Position numbers and translations under genes: made by a program
Origin: Pseudomonadota bacterium
Lineage (GTDB): Bacteria; Pseudomonadota; Alphaproteobacteria; Rhizobiales; Devosiaceae
Direction: 5' to 3'
Length of the DNA stretch: 64,000 bases
Assembly (NCBI GenBank): GCA_023391095.1
Contig: JAEWBN010000006.1
Span: 62,001-126,000, forward strand
In this document: in pieces, positions 50,789 through 59,425 of the stretch
How the letters are laid out: each line of letters opens with the position of its first letter
How positions within the stretch are numbered: position 1 is the first letter of the stretch
The notes under the pieces: model-generated
Told to the model about the DNA's origin: nothing
Seen by the model: only the letters and a program-made list of their open reading frames with translations
Databases searched by the model: none

Positions 50789-52444
50789 ATGACCGAGCGC
50801 GAAGCGATGGACGTCGATGTGGTGATCGTCGGCGCCGGCCCGGCGGGACTATCCGCCGCGATCAGGCTCAAGCAGTTGGCCAATGAGCGGGGAACGGAGC
50901 TGTCCGTCGTGGTGCTGGAAAAGGCGGCCAGCATTGGCGGGCATATCCTTTCGGGCGCCCTGCTCGATACCGGGGCGCTGGACCAGCTCCTGCCCGATTG
51001 GAAGGCGCGCAATGCCCCGATCGGCGTGCCGGTAAAAAGCGAAGCCTGGTCGCTGATGACGGCCCGGCACAGCGTTTCCATCCCCAACCGGCTGCTGCCG
51101 CCCATGCTGCACAACGAGGGTGCCTATATTGTGAGCCTGGGCGAGGTGTGCGTGTGGCTGGCGGCGGAAGCCGAGGCCCTGGGCGTCGATATCTTTCCCG
51201 GCTTTGCGGCAACCGAACTGCTCCTCACCCCTGATGGCGCCGTCTGCGGCGTCGCCACCGGCGACATGGGCCGCGACCGGGAGGGCAAGCCCCGCCCCGG
51301 CTTTGCTCCCGGCATGGAATTGCGGGCGCGCTACACGCTCCTGGCCGAAGGGGCGCGCGGGTCGCTCAGCAAGCAGGCCATCGGCCGGTTTGCGCTGGAC
51401 AAGGCGAGCGGGCCGCAGAAATACGGCCTGGGCTTCAAGGAGGTCTGGGAGGTCGCGCCGGATCGGCACCGAGAAGGCCATGCCGAGCATCTTCTGGGCT
51501 GGCCGCTGGCCAACGACACATCGGGGGGTGGGTTCGTCTACCACGCTGCGGACGGCAAGGTGAATGTGGGCTTTGTCGTTCACCTCAACTATTCCGATCC
51601 GCACCTTTCCCCGTTCGAGCAGTTCCAGCGTTTCAAGACCCATCCCAAGATAGCTGCCCTGCTGGACGGCGGCACGCGGGTGGCCTATGGCGCGCGGGCC
51701 CTGACCAGCGGCGGCTGGCAGGCGATCCCGGAATTGGCCTTTCCCGGTGGGGCACTGATCGGCTGCGCGGCCGGGTTCATGAATGTGCCGCGCATCAAGG
51801 GCTCGCATAATGCCATGTGGTCCGGAATGAAAACGGCCGAGGCGGTGATGGACGCCATCGGCGCGGACCGCCAGCATGACCGGCTCGAAACACTGCAGGA
51901 CCATGTCGTGGCCGGGCCCATCCGCGACGATCTCTGGCCTGCCCGCAATGGCAAGCCGCTGCTCGGCCGGTTCGGGACGATGGTGGGCATCGGCCTTACC
52001 GGGCTCGATCTGTGGTGCCAGAAGCTGCTCAAGGTGTCGCCCTTCGGCACGCTGGCGTTGGGCAAGCCGGACCATGCCCTCATGCGCAAGGCGGACGCGG
52101 TCCAGCGCGCGACCGAATTCAAGCCCGACAACCGGCTGACCTTCGACCGGCTTTCATCGGTGCACCTGGCCAATATTGCCCATGAGGAAGACCAGCCGGT
52201 ACATCTCAAGCTGGCCGACCCGGCTCTTCCGGTGGCGGTGAACCTGCCGCTCTATGACGAGCCGGCACAGCGCTATTGCCCGGCGGCGGTGTATGAAATC
52301 GTCGAGCGCGCGGATGGGCCGGCCTTCCAGATCAACGCGGCCAACTGCATCCACTGCAAGACCTGCGACATCAAGGATCCGGCGGCCAATATCACCTGGG
52401 CGCCGCCCGAAGGCGGCAGCGGGCCCAACTACGCCGGCATGTAG
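50789..52444 (+). CDS. Electron transfer flavoprotein-ubiquinone oxidoreductase
   Basis: 551-residue membrane-associated FAD and 4Fe-4S protein that passes ETF electrons to ubiquinone. FAD motif VVIVGAGPAGLSAAIRL near residue 11; KYGLGFKEVWEV and GGALIGCAAGFMNVPRIKGSHNAMWSG are conserved. The cluster ligands are in YCPAAVYE and ANCIHCKTCDIKDP. This is the last gene of the operon. Its 3' end overlaps the convergent hydrolase gene by 16 bases. Confidence 0.95.
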   Translation: MTEREAMDVDVVIVGAGPAGLSAAIRLKQLANERGTELSVVVLEKAASIGGHILSGALLDTGALDQLLPDWKARNAPIGVPVKSEAWSLMTARHSVSIPNRLLPPMLHNEGAYIVSLGEVCVWLAAEAEALGVDIFPGFAATELLLTPDGAVCGVATGDMGRDREGKPRPGFAPGMELRARYTLLAEGARGSLSKQAIGRFALDKASGPQKYGLGFKEVWEVAPDRHREGHAEHLLGWPLANDTSGGGFVYHAADGKVNVGFVVHLNYSDPHLSPFEQFQRFKTHPKIAALLDGGTRVAYGARALTSGGWQAIPELAFPGGALIGCAAGFMNVPRIKGSHNAMWSGMKTAEAVMDAIGADRQHDRLETLQDHVVAGPIRDDLWPARNGKPLLGRFGTMVGIGLTGLDLWCQKLLKVSPFGTLALGKPDHALMRKADAVQRATEFKPDNRLTFDRLSSVHLANIAHEEDQPVHLKLADPALPVAVNLPLYDEPAQRYCPAAVYEIVERADGPAFQINAANCIHCKTCDIKDPAANITWAPPEGGSGPNYAGM

Positions 52445-53355
52445 ACCATTTCGAGCAGGCGCTCGCTGAACAGCCGGTGCTGCTCATAGGCGACCCAATG
52501 GCCGCAATCGGGAACGACCGCGATGGCAGCCTCGGGATCGAGCGCACCGAGCGCGTCGCGCAGGGCCTGTTCGTGGCCCTTGATCAGCACATCCTCGGCG
52601 CCCCAGATGGCGCCGATGCTGAGGCCGCGCCCGCGCAGCGCCCTGGCCGTCGTGGGCTGGCGCCGGGCCCGCGGCAGGCGCGCCCGGGCCGTGCCGGCAA
52701 TCTGGATGTCGATGGCAAGATCGTCGATGCGGGCAGGATTGCTGAACATCAGTGCGGCGAGATTATCGCGCTGGATGGCGCGTAATTCCGCTTCGGTAGC
52801 GGCATCCTGCCAGCGCGCCAGCCGAAGGCTACGCCCGAAAGGCGCATCGCCCAGACCGACCGGCGCGCAGAGGATGAGACGGGCGACCCGCTCAGGACCC
52901 ATTTGGCCGGCGACGTGGGCGGCAATGGCCGAGCCGAAAGAAAAGCCGGCCAGGTGAAAGCGGTCGAGGCCAAGTGTGTCGATCGAGCGCGCGAGATACC
53001 GGCCGAGCCCTGCCATGGGCGGCGGCATGCGCCCCGGTCGATGGGGGCCGATGCAGTCGGTATCGGCGATTTCCGCGGGCGTGAAGAAATCCGCGTCGGG
53101 CAGCGGGGAGTCGCCCATGCCGGGCAGGTCGGCCACCCAGAGGGTGAACCGGCTGGCGAGAAGCGGAATGACGCGGTGCCAATGTAGCCACGATCCCGAG
53201 CCGCCATGGAGAAGCACCAGATCGGGCCCCTGCCCCCAGCGACGCCACACGATGCCAGCGCTTTCAAGGCGGTGGGCGGAGGCGTCGAGCGCCGCGATCC
53301 GGCTGTCAGGCGGGGCTGCGTTCGATAAGCTCAATATATTCTCCGTCCGGTCCAT
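52429..53355 (-). CDS. Alpha/beta hydrolase
   Basis: 308 residues. LVLLHGGSGSWLHWHRVIP is the oxyanion region, LWVADLPGMGDSP strand 4, the nucleophile elbow is AGFSFGSAIA, and VVPDCGHWVAYEQ supplies the His, so the triad is intact. Substrate unknown. I use the ATG at 53355, which overlaps the upstream VOC gene by 50 bases; other starts lie inside the same overlap, so the true N-terminus is uncertain. Possibly cleaves an ester or C-C bond connected with the neighbouring pathway. Confidence 0.78.
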   Translation of the reverse strand: MDRTENILSLSNAAPPDSRIAALDASAHRLESAGIVWRRWGQGPDLVLLHGGSGSWLHWHRVIPLLASRFTLWVADLPGMGDSPLPDADFFTPAEIADTDCIGPHRPGRMPPPMAGLGRYLARSIDTLGLDRFHLAGFSFGSAIAAHVAGQMGPERVARLILCAPVGLGDAPFGRSLRLARWQDAATEAELRAIQRDNLAALMFSNPARIDDLAIDIQIAGTARARLPRARRQPTTARALRGRGLSIGAIWGAEDVLIKGHEQALRDALGALDPEAAIAVVPDCGHWVAYEQHRLFSERLLEMVYMPA

Positions 53356-53692
53356 AAAGGAACGCCACCCGCACGCCGGGCCGGGAGGTCTTGGGGGGGA
53401 TGGCGAACTTTGCGCCCATGGCTTCCAGCCGCGTGGCGAGCGTGTCGAGATTGGAGACGCGCAGGCCCAGATGTTCGAGGCCGCCAGCCGGAGCGGGCAG
53501 TGCATCGCGCGCGACGGGTGCCTTACCCTCGATGAAGACCGAGAGGCCGGAAAGATCGATCACGAAACGCAGCTTGCCATTGACCTCGCCCTGCGACATC
53601 AGCAGCGCCCCGAAGGCTTCGACATAGAACTGCGCCGAGGCAGCCGGATCGGCCGACTTGATGTGAAGATGGTCGAAGCTGATTTCGGTCAT
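53306..53692 (-). CDS. VOC-family (glyoxalase/dioxygenase fold) protein
   Basis: 128 residues, one VOC module of two babab repeats. The likely metal ligands are His in FDHLHIKS, His in LEHLGLRV and Glu in EYIELIER, matching the usual vicinal-oxygen-chelate pattern. Function could be lyase, epimerase or dioxygenase. Transcribed with the hydrolase gene and divergent from the MmgE/PrpD gene, 143 bases away. Confidence 0.82.
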   Translation of the reverse strand: MTEISFDHLHIKSADPAASAQFYVEAFGALLMSQGEVNGKLRFVIDLSGLSVFIEGKAPVARDALPAPAGGLEHLGLRVSNLDTLATRLEAMGAKFAIPPKTSRPGVRVAFLYGPDGEYIELIERSPA

Positions 53693-53835
53693 GCTGGGTC
53701 CCCCGTTTTTTTCCTTGTTTAGCGCAAGTTTAGCCGCGAACCCCGCCCCTCCAGCTCATCGCAGCATGAGCTTTGCGAAGTTTTTGCCGGAGGCGCCGAC
53801 TGGTAGCCTCGCCGGCCATTGAGGGGAAGACGACA

Positions 53836-55209
53836 ATGGCAGAGCGCGACGATACCACCCGGCTGAGCGGTTTTATCCGGGGGGTGAGCTGGCCTGACCT
53901 GCCCGAGGCCGTGCAGCACGCGGCGCGCCGCCACCTGATCGACACGGTCGGGGTGATCATTCGCGGTGCCGAAACCGACCTGGCAAGGCGGGTTGGCGCA
54001 CTGCTTTTGGCGGAGAGCCAGGGACGCGTGCCCCTGCCCGGCACCGACCTCACCGCAAGCCGGTTCGACGCTGCCTACCTTGCCGGGGTGGGGGGGCATG
54101 GACTGGAACTGGACGACGGCTATCGCGCCGGATCGGTGCATCCGGGTGTCGCGGTGGTTCCGGCGCTGATGGCGGCGTCGCATGGCGCGGGGGTCGATGG
54201 CGTCCGGTTCATGTCGGCGCTCGTGGCAGGCTACGAATGCGTGGCGGCAGTGTCCCGCGCGGTCCATCCCAATCTGCGGCGCCGCGGCTTTCATCCCACG
54301 GGCACGGTGGGCGCGCTGGGCGCGGCGGCGGCTGTGGGCCGTTTGCAGGGGCTCGACGCCGATGCGATCGGGCGGGCGCTGGGCATCGCCGCCAGCGCCG
54401 CCTCGGGGCTCTTTGCCTTTGTTGGTGGCGGCGGCGACGTCAAGCGGCTCCATGCCGGGCATGCGGCGCGCGAAGGACTGGTCGCGGCTCTCCTGGCCGA
54501 AATCGGCACGGGTGGCCCCCCGGCCATCCTCGAGGGGCGTGACGGCTTCAACCAGGCTTTTGCCGGCGGGGCGCCGCCCCTTCTCTTGCCGCCCGAGCAT
54601 GCGTTCGGGCTCGAAGACTGTTACATCAAGCCCTATCCCTGCTGCCGCCACCTGCAACCGGCGCTGGAAGCGCTGATCGAATTGCGCAAGGCGCACGGCC
54701 TCTCCCCCGGCGACGTGCGCGCCATCCGCGTCGAAACCTATGGCATTGCCGCCGAGCATGCCCATACCGGCTGGGCGGACTTTGCCACGGCGCAGCTCAG
54801 CTTCCCCTATATCATGGCGCTGGGCCTCCATTTTGGCGACGTGACGCTCGAGCATTTCGCGCCAGAATGCCTTGCCAACCCCGATATTGCAGCGACTGCC
54901 GCCAAGCTCGGCGTCGTGGCGACGGCGGAAATGGATGGGCTTTATCCGGGCCAGCGCCCGGCCCGCGTCACCGTGGAGACCACGGCGGGCGGCGCGCATG
55001 TGCTGTTCATGCCGGAGGCGCCAGGGTCGAGCATCATGCCCATTACCGACGCCGCGGTAGAGCGCAAGTTCAGCAATCTCGTGACGCCGGTTCTGGGCGC
55101 CGGGCGCACTGCGGAACTGCTCGAAGCCCTCTGGCACCTCGACCGCAGCGAAAATCTGGACCACATGATTGCATTGTGCGCCCGGCCCATAGACCGATCC
55201 AAGGAGTAG
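53836..55209 (+). CDS. MmgE/PrpD-family protein
   Basis: 457 residues. The helical N-terminal domain has LIDTVGVIIRGAE and the GHGLELDDGYRAGSVHPG motif; GFHPTGTVGALGAAAAVGRL and YIKPYPCCRHLQPALEAL follow. The family holds 2-methylcitrate dehydratase, cis-aconitate decarboxylase and IDS-epimerase, so a dehydratase, decarboxylase or epimerase acting on a polycarboxylate is likely. I cannot tell which. Five bases separate it from the next SDR gene. Confidence 0.9.
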   Translation: MAERDDTTRLSGFIRGVSWPDLPEAVQHAARRHLIDTVGVIIRGAETDLARRVGALLLAESQGRVPLPGTDLTASRFDAAYLAGVGGHGLELDDGYRAGSVHPGVAVVPALMAASHGAGVDGVRFMSALVAGYECVAAVSRAVHPNLRRRGFHPTGTVGALGAAAAVGRLQGLDADAIGRALGIAASAASGLFAFVGGGGDVKRLHAGHAAREGLVAALLAEIGTGGPPAILEGRDGFNQAFAGGAPPLLLPPEHAFGLEDCYIKPYPCCRHLQPALEALIELRKAHGLSPGDVRAIRVETYGIAAEHAHTGWADFATAQLSFPYIMALGLHFGDVTLEHFAPECLANPDIAATAAKLGVVATAEMDGLYPGQRPARVTVETTAGGAHVLFMPEAPGSSIMPITDAAVERKFSNLVTPVLGAGRTAELLEALWHLDRSENLDHMIALCARPIDRSKE

Positions 55210-55214
55210 ACGTC

Positions 55215-55988
55215 ATGCAGGTTTCATTGTCGGGCCGAACCGCCCTCATCACCGGCGGCAGCAAGGGGCTGGGCTTTGCCACGGCGCGCCGGTTCATCCT
55301 TTCGGGGGCCAATGTCGCCATTCTCGCGCGGACGCCCGAAACGCTGGGGGAAGCCCGCATGGCGCTGGCCGAGCTTGGCGAGGGCCGTGTGGCCGCCTGT
55401 GCCTGCGACGTGGCCGACCCTGCGGCGCTGACCGCAGCCTATGGGCAGGTGCGCGCCGAACTGGGCCCCATCGACATTCTGGTCAACAATGCCGGGGAAT
55501 CGCGGGCGCGCCCCTTCGATCAGGTCGAGCCGGAGATCTGGCAGGCCGACATCGACCAGAAGCTGATGGCCGCGATACGGCTTTCGCGCCTCTGCTGGGA
55601 CGACATGAAGGAGCGCCGCTATGGCCGCATCATCAATGTCCTCGCCATTGCCGCCAAGTCGCCGCGCGCCGGCAGCATGCCGACCTCGATCTCCCGCGCC
55701 GCCGGCCTGGCATTCGGCAAGGCGCTGGCCGGGGACGGGGCGCCGCACAATATCCTGGTCAACAGCCTCCTTGTGGGCAAGTTCGTGACCGACCAGATCC
55801 GCCGCCGCACGGCGACCGAGGAAGAACGGCTCAAGACCATCGCGGAAACCGGGCGCACCGTGCCTCTGGGACGCATGGGCGACCCGGAAGAGTTCGCCAA
55901 CGTCGCCTGCTTTCTGGCTTCGCCGCAGGCTTCCTACATCACCGGCACGGCGATCAACGTGGACGGCGGCCTCTCCCCGGCTAGCTGA
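55215..55988 (+). CDS. SDR-fold protein with a degenerate catalytic triad
   Basis: 257 residues. The nucleotide motif TGGSKGLG and NNAG are intact, and the C-terminus ITGTAINVDGGLSPAS is canonical. The usual Ser (INISS) region reads INVLAIAAKSP, and the Y-x3-K site reads MPTSISRAAGLAFGKAL, with no Tyr and with Arg for Lys. Oxidoreductase activity by the normal mechanism is doubtful; some other SDR-like proteins show this PTSxSRAAG pattern. Cotranscribed with the MmgE/PrpD gene. Confidence 0.83.
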   Translation: MQVSLSGRTALITGGSKGLGFATARRFILSGANVAILARTPETLGEARMALAELGEGRVAACACDVADPAALTAAYGQVRAELGPIDILVNNAGESRARPFDQVEPEIWQADIDQKLMAAIRLSRLCWDDMKERRYGRIINVLAIAAKSPRAGSMPTSISRAAGLAFGKALAGDGAPHNILVNSLLVGKFVTDQIRRRTATEEERLKTIAETGRTVPLGRMGDPEEFANVACFLASPQASYITGTAINVDGGLSPAS

Positions 55989-56173
55989 CGACGACACCAA
56001 ACATCGGGCCTGCGCAGTCGCTCGTCGAGACGGCGGGCGGCGGCGTCTGCGCACGCCTCTGGCCCGTGGCAGTCATGGAAAAAATCGGCCCGGGCTTGAG
56101 TTTGTTGAAATCGTCCGCCTCGACCACAAAGCCCTTGCCTTTGATCGGTGGGAGCCTGTATCAGACCCTTGCC

Positions 56174-56263
56174 GGAGAGGTGGCCGAGTGGTCGAAGGCA
56201 CACCCCTGCTAAGGGTGCAGATCGGGAACGGTCTCGAGGGTTCGAATCCCTTCCTCTCCGCCA
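56174..56263 (+). tRNA. tRNA-Ser (anticodon GCT)
   Basis: 90 nucleotides with CCA encoded. Acceptor stem GGAGAGG pairs with CCTCTCC; anticodon GCT is at 56208-56210 within cccctGCTaaggg; the long variable arm (cagatcgggaacggtctcg) and T-loop GTTCGAATCCC are typical of serine tRNA. Decodes AGC and AGU. Confidence 0.97.
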
Positions 56264-56400
56264 CTGACCTTCCCGACATTTTCAATTGAGCCAGGCCATT
56301 TGCTTCAGGTCTGCCTGGGCTGCATCCGCGGTTATGTTCGGGTCCGCCTGACTGATGCCGAAGTCGGAGCACCACGACGCCTACATCGCTGTGTGAAGCT

Positions 56401-57961
56401 GTGGCACGATTGAACGCGCAGCGCTCGCCACACGGGGTGCTTGCGACGCTCTCCCTGACGGCTCGTCGGGCTTCTGTTCTTTTCGCTTGTCGGGCTCGCC
56501 CTGCTTATCGCGATCGTTCAATTCATCCAAGATTACCAGGAGACACGGTCCGAAATCGAGGACCAGGCGCAAGCGTATGCCGTGTCCATGGCCACGGACG
56601 TGCGCTGGTATGTCAACGTGGCCGAGCAGACGCTCCGAAGGGTCGCCGACCATCTCCCCGACCGAAGCTTGAACGGGGACTACAATGCTTCTCTTTCGGC
56701 AGCACTCAGGGACCTGCCCTCCGGGGTGGTCGTGGCTGTTTACGATGAAATGGGCAAGTCGCTTGCCTTTCTCGGCCAAACACGAAGCCCGGTCGATGTG
56801 AGCGATAGACACTATTTTCAGGCGCTCCGCGATGGAGAGGAGATGGTGGTCTCAAACCTGATTTCCGATCGGGTCACCGGAACAATGACATTCGCGGTTG
56901 GCATCCCGGTGTTGGACGCGCAGGGCGACTTTGCGGGTGCGGCGGTCGCTTACGCCCCGATGGCGGCCTTCGAGGAGTCATGGCTCAAGGTTGGCGGGGA
57001 AAGTTCGAACGCATTTATCGTTCATAAGGAAGGGTGGATCACGGCACGGCTGCCGGCCATCGACAGTGCCGTTTACGACACCCATGTTTCCAGTGAGTTT
57101 GCGGACAGGTTTTTCGAGACAGATCGAGGGTCCTACTGGGCGCCAGAGTCGCCTATTGACGGCATCGTTCGCGTCTTGGGGTTTGCCCAAGTGCCTAATA
57201 CCCCGCTCGCGGCGGTGGTTGGCATAAACCCTGACCTAGCCATGGGCCGCTTCTGGGGACGGGTATTCCTGATTGGAGCGATCATGGCGCCTGTTCTCGC
57301 TCTGCTCGGCGTTGTGGCATGGCGCGGCCGAGAGCTGATCAAGCGCCAGGAAGAGACTGCGCTGGCATTGGCGCAATCGAACGCCCGAAATGCAGACCTT
57401 CTGATGGAGATACATCATCGCATCAAAAACAATCTGCAGTCCGCGCTGGCTCTTGTGCGCATTCACGTGAAAGACCGGCAAACGATCGCTGAGATCGAGC
57501 CACGAATCCACGCCATGGTCGCCGCGCATGAGCACATTTACCGGCAAGAGAAGTACGACGACATTTCAGCGCGCACCTACATTTCAGAGCTTGCGCGCAA
57601 GACGATATATGCATCATCCAGCGACATAGAGCTGCAAACAGAAATCGAAGACATCGCCCTCAGCAGCGAAGCGCTGATGCCGATCGGTCAGCTGGTCAAT
57701 GAGGCCGTGATCAACGCGATAAAATATGGTTTTCCCGACGGGCGAGCAGGTGTCATCAGAATAACTTTGACAACTGACGCGCATGGGGTAGCCACATTGA
57801 CGGTCTACGACAACGGAAACCCGCTCCCGGAAAGTGCTTTGAAGGGGACCGGCAGCCGCCTGATGAGGGCGTTTGCCGGACAGCTCCACGGGGAAGTCCA
57901 GACTATATCAGACGCCGACGGTGTCTCTGTAGTACTGACATTTCCGCTTCGCCGCCCATAG
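56401..57961 (+). pseudogene. HisKA_2-type sensor histidine kinase with frameshifted N-terminus
   Basis: Main frame from about 56459 to the stop encodes a transmembrane helix (LVGLLFFSLVGLALLIAIVQ), a periplasmic Cache-like domain, a second helix (RVFLIGAIMAPVLALLGVVAW) and a HisKA_2 kinase (LLMEIHHRIKNNLQ, then NEAVINAIKYGFPDG and YDNGNPLP). This frame has a TGA at 56456-56458 and no ATG, GTG or TTG before the first helix; the first usable one is GTG 56582, which would remove the helix. The preceding frame, starting GTG 56401 (MARLNAQRSPHGVLATLSLTARR), supplies a plausible N-terminus if one base is skipped near 56458-56465. So this is a frameshifted gene, a sequencing error, or a non-standard start. 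Confidence 0.7.
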
Positions 57962-58191
57962 GATTGAGTTACTGGCCAAGTGCGATGCGCCGCTCCCATC
58001 GGGCTTACCCGGCAACAAACAAGTAGCTGGCGGTGCTTGGCGCCAACGTGATGGCGTGGAAACGCGACCGCACCTTAGCAATCGGCTTCACGGGAATTTA
58101 CTTGGTGGAACTTACGGGCTGCCACTAGAGTATTGAAGGGCGGAGTTGTTCGATTCTGCTTGTGGCGCGCGAGCTTGGGAGAGGCGTGGGC

Positions 58192-58680
58192 ATGCGGCTT
58201 GGTTGGATGTTTGGCCGTCCTCTGGTTCTGGCACTCGCCCTGATACTGGGTGCGATAGCGCCGGCGGCGGCGCAGGGCTCGCCCATCGAGGGTGTGTGGC
58301 GGACGGTGCTCCTGTCGGAAGTCACCATCAGCGCCTGTCCGCAGGGGTATTGCGGATATCTCTCCAAGATCATCGTGCCGGAAGGCCGGCTCAGTGCCGA
58401 AGAAGCCGAGGCGGCGGCGCAGATGCGGCCCGAGGACTTCTTTGATTATCGCAACAAGAATCCCAGCCTGCGCAACCGGCCGATGCTGGGCCTGCAGATC
58501 CTGACGCTGCGGCCCGGCAACAAGCCGCATATCTTCGACGGGGAGGTCTACAACCCCGAGGATGGCAATACCTATTCGGGCTATCTCGAGCTTTTGGGGC
58601 CGGACCTGGTGCGGCTCAATGGCTGCGTGCTGTTCAACGTCATCTGCCGCGGCGAAGACTGGGTGCGTGTCACGCCATAG
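58192..58680 (+). CDS. DUF2147-family exported protein
   Basis: 162 residues with a signal peptide (LVLALALILGAIAPAAAQ). The mature domain begins GSPIEGVWRTVLLSEVTISACPQG and continues RNRPMLGLQIL and YNPEDGNTYSGYLELLGPDLVRLNGCV, the DUF2147 pattern, which is a small periplasmic beta-barrel of unknown function. GGGAGAGG lies about seven bases before the ATG at 58192; a longer version from a GTG 30 bases earlier is less likely. Confidence 0.85.
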   Translation: MRLGWMFGRPLVLALALILGAIAPAAAQGSPIEGVWRTVLLSEVTISACPQGYCGYLSKIIVPEGRLSAEEAEAAAQMRPEDFFDYRNKNPSLRNRPMLGLQILTLRPGNKPHIFDGEVYNPEDGNTYSGYLELLGPDLVRLNGCVLFNVICRGEDWVRVTP

Positions 58681-58681
58681 A

Positions 58682-58703
58682 CGCCTCCCCCGCAGGGGAG
58701 GCG
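58682..58703. terminator. Bidirectional hairpin between DUF2147 and the glyoxalase-related gene
   Basis: CGCCTCCCC-cgca-GGGGAGGCG, a perfect 9-bp stem directly after the DUF2147 stop and just before the convergent gene's stop at 58710. No U-tract. Confidence 0.6.
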
Positions 58704-58709
58704 CAGAGT

Positions 58710-59150
58710 TCAGTCCCAGACCAGTTCCATCACCGGTGCCCCGTTGCCGCGCCGGTCATAGGATATGCCACGCATATCGAGGGTCGCCGTGACGCGGTGG
58801 CGGTGCGCCGCGAACATGAAGGTGGGCGTGACATTGACCGGCTCGTCGAACTGGACCGTGACGGTGAAGGACTGGCGATTGCCCGACAGCTGGACACCGA
58901 TGAGCATGCCGCGGAACGGCTGTTCGAGATAGTGTCCCTTGACGCGCATGCCGACCTGGAAGGGGACGGCGACGCGCTCAGGCAGCGCAGCGCGGGCGGT
59001 GTTCCAGTCGCGGAAGCCATGGGCACGCGCGACTTCTTCAAGCGCGGCACTGTGGGTGATGGGCATGCCGGACTTGTCGCGGGCTTCGCGCAGCGCCTTG
59101 GCCTCGGACTTGAGAGTCTGGGCGGAAGGGGTATCGAGGGAAAAAGACAT
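58710..59150 (-). CDS. Glyoxalase-related (PF20066-like) protein
   Basis: 146 residues. The N-terminal helical part LKSEAKALREARDKSGMPITHSAALEEVARAHGFRDWNTARA resembles the glyoxalase-related domain found in Rhizobiales and phage-associated proteins. The C-terminal half is strand-rich (QPFRGMLIGVQL, SFTVTVQFDEPV). Function unknown. Convergent with DUF2147 and divergent from the TSUP gene. Confidence 0.7.
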   Translation of the reverse strand: MSFSLDTPSAQTLKSEAKALREARDKSGMPITHSAALEEVARAHGFRDWNTARAALPERVAVPFQVGMRVKGHYLEQPFRGMLIGVQLSGNRQSFTVTVQFDEPVNVTPTFMFAAHRHRVTATLDMRGISYDRRGNGAPVMELVWD

Positions 59151-59339
59151 CGGTCTCTCCGAAAAGAGGCGACTTCCTGCATGGGAGCCCGCATTGCCAT
59201 GATGCGCCTTGGGAGAAAACCAAAGGGATCATTCAGGGCTGGACTTCACCATGGATCTTGCGATCCGCGGGCGGCAGGCGCCAGCAACCGAGGCCTAGAT
59301 GATGCCGCGGGCGGGCGAAGTCAAGCCCGGTGATCATCG

Positions 59340-59361
59340 CGGGTGATCGCGCGATCACCCG
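59340..59361. promoter_or_regulatory. Perfect 22-bp palindrome upstream of the TSUP gene
   Basis: CGGGTGATCGC|GCGATCACCCG, perfect over 11 bp per arm, with a related GGTGATCATCG just before it. It lies 65 to 86 bases upstream of the TSUP start, in the divergent gap with the glyoxalase-related gene. Most likely an operator or a stable hairpin; the binding protein is unknown. Confidence 0.55.
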
Positions 59362-59425
59362 ATTGCGTTGGCCCCGGCGCGCCCTTGGGGATAGGAAGAG
59401 TGCGCAGACGCGTGGGGGAATGATG

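Noticed and set aside
56073..56375. Small minus-strand frame ERKGFEPSRPF over the tRNA
   Set aside because: This is the well-known spurious translation antisense to tRNA-Ser.
56174..58190. tRNA-Ser as an attachment site for an element carrying the sensor kinase
   Set aside because: No integrase and no repeat of the tRNA 3' end downstream were found, so only atypical composition supports transfer.
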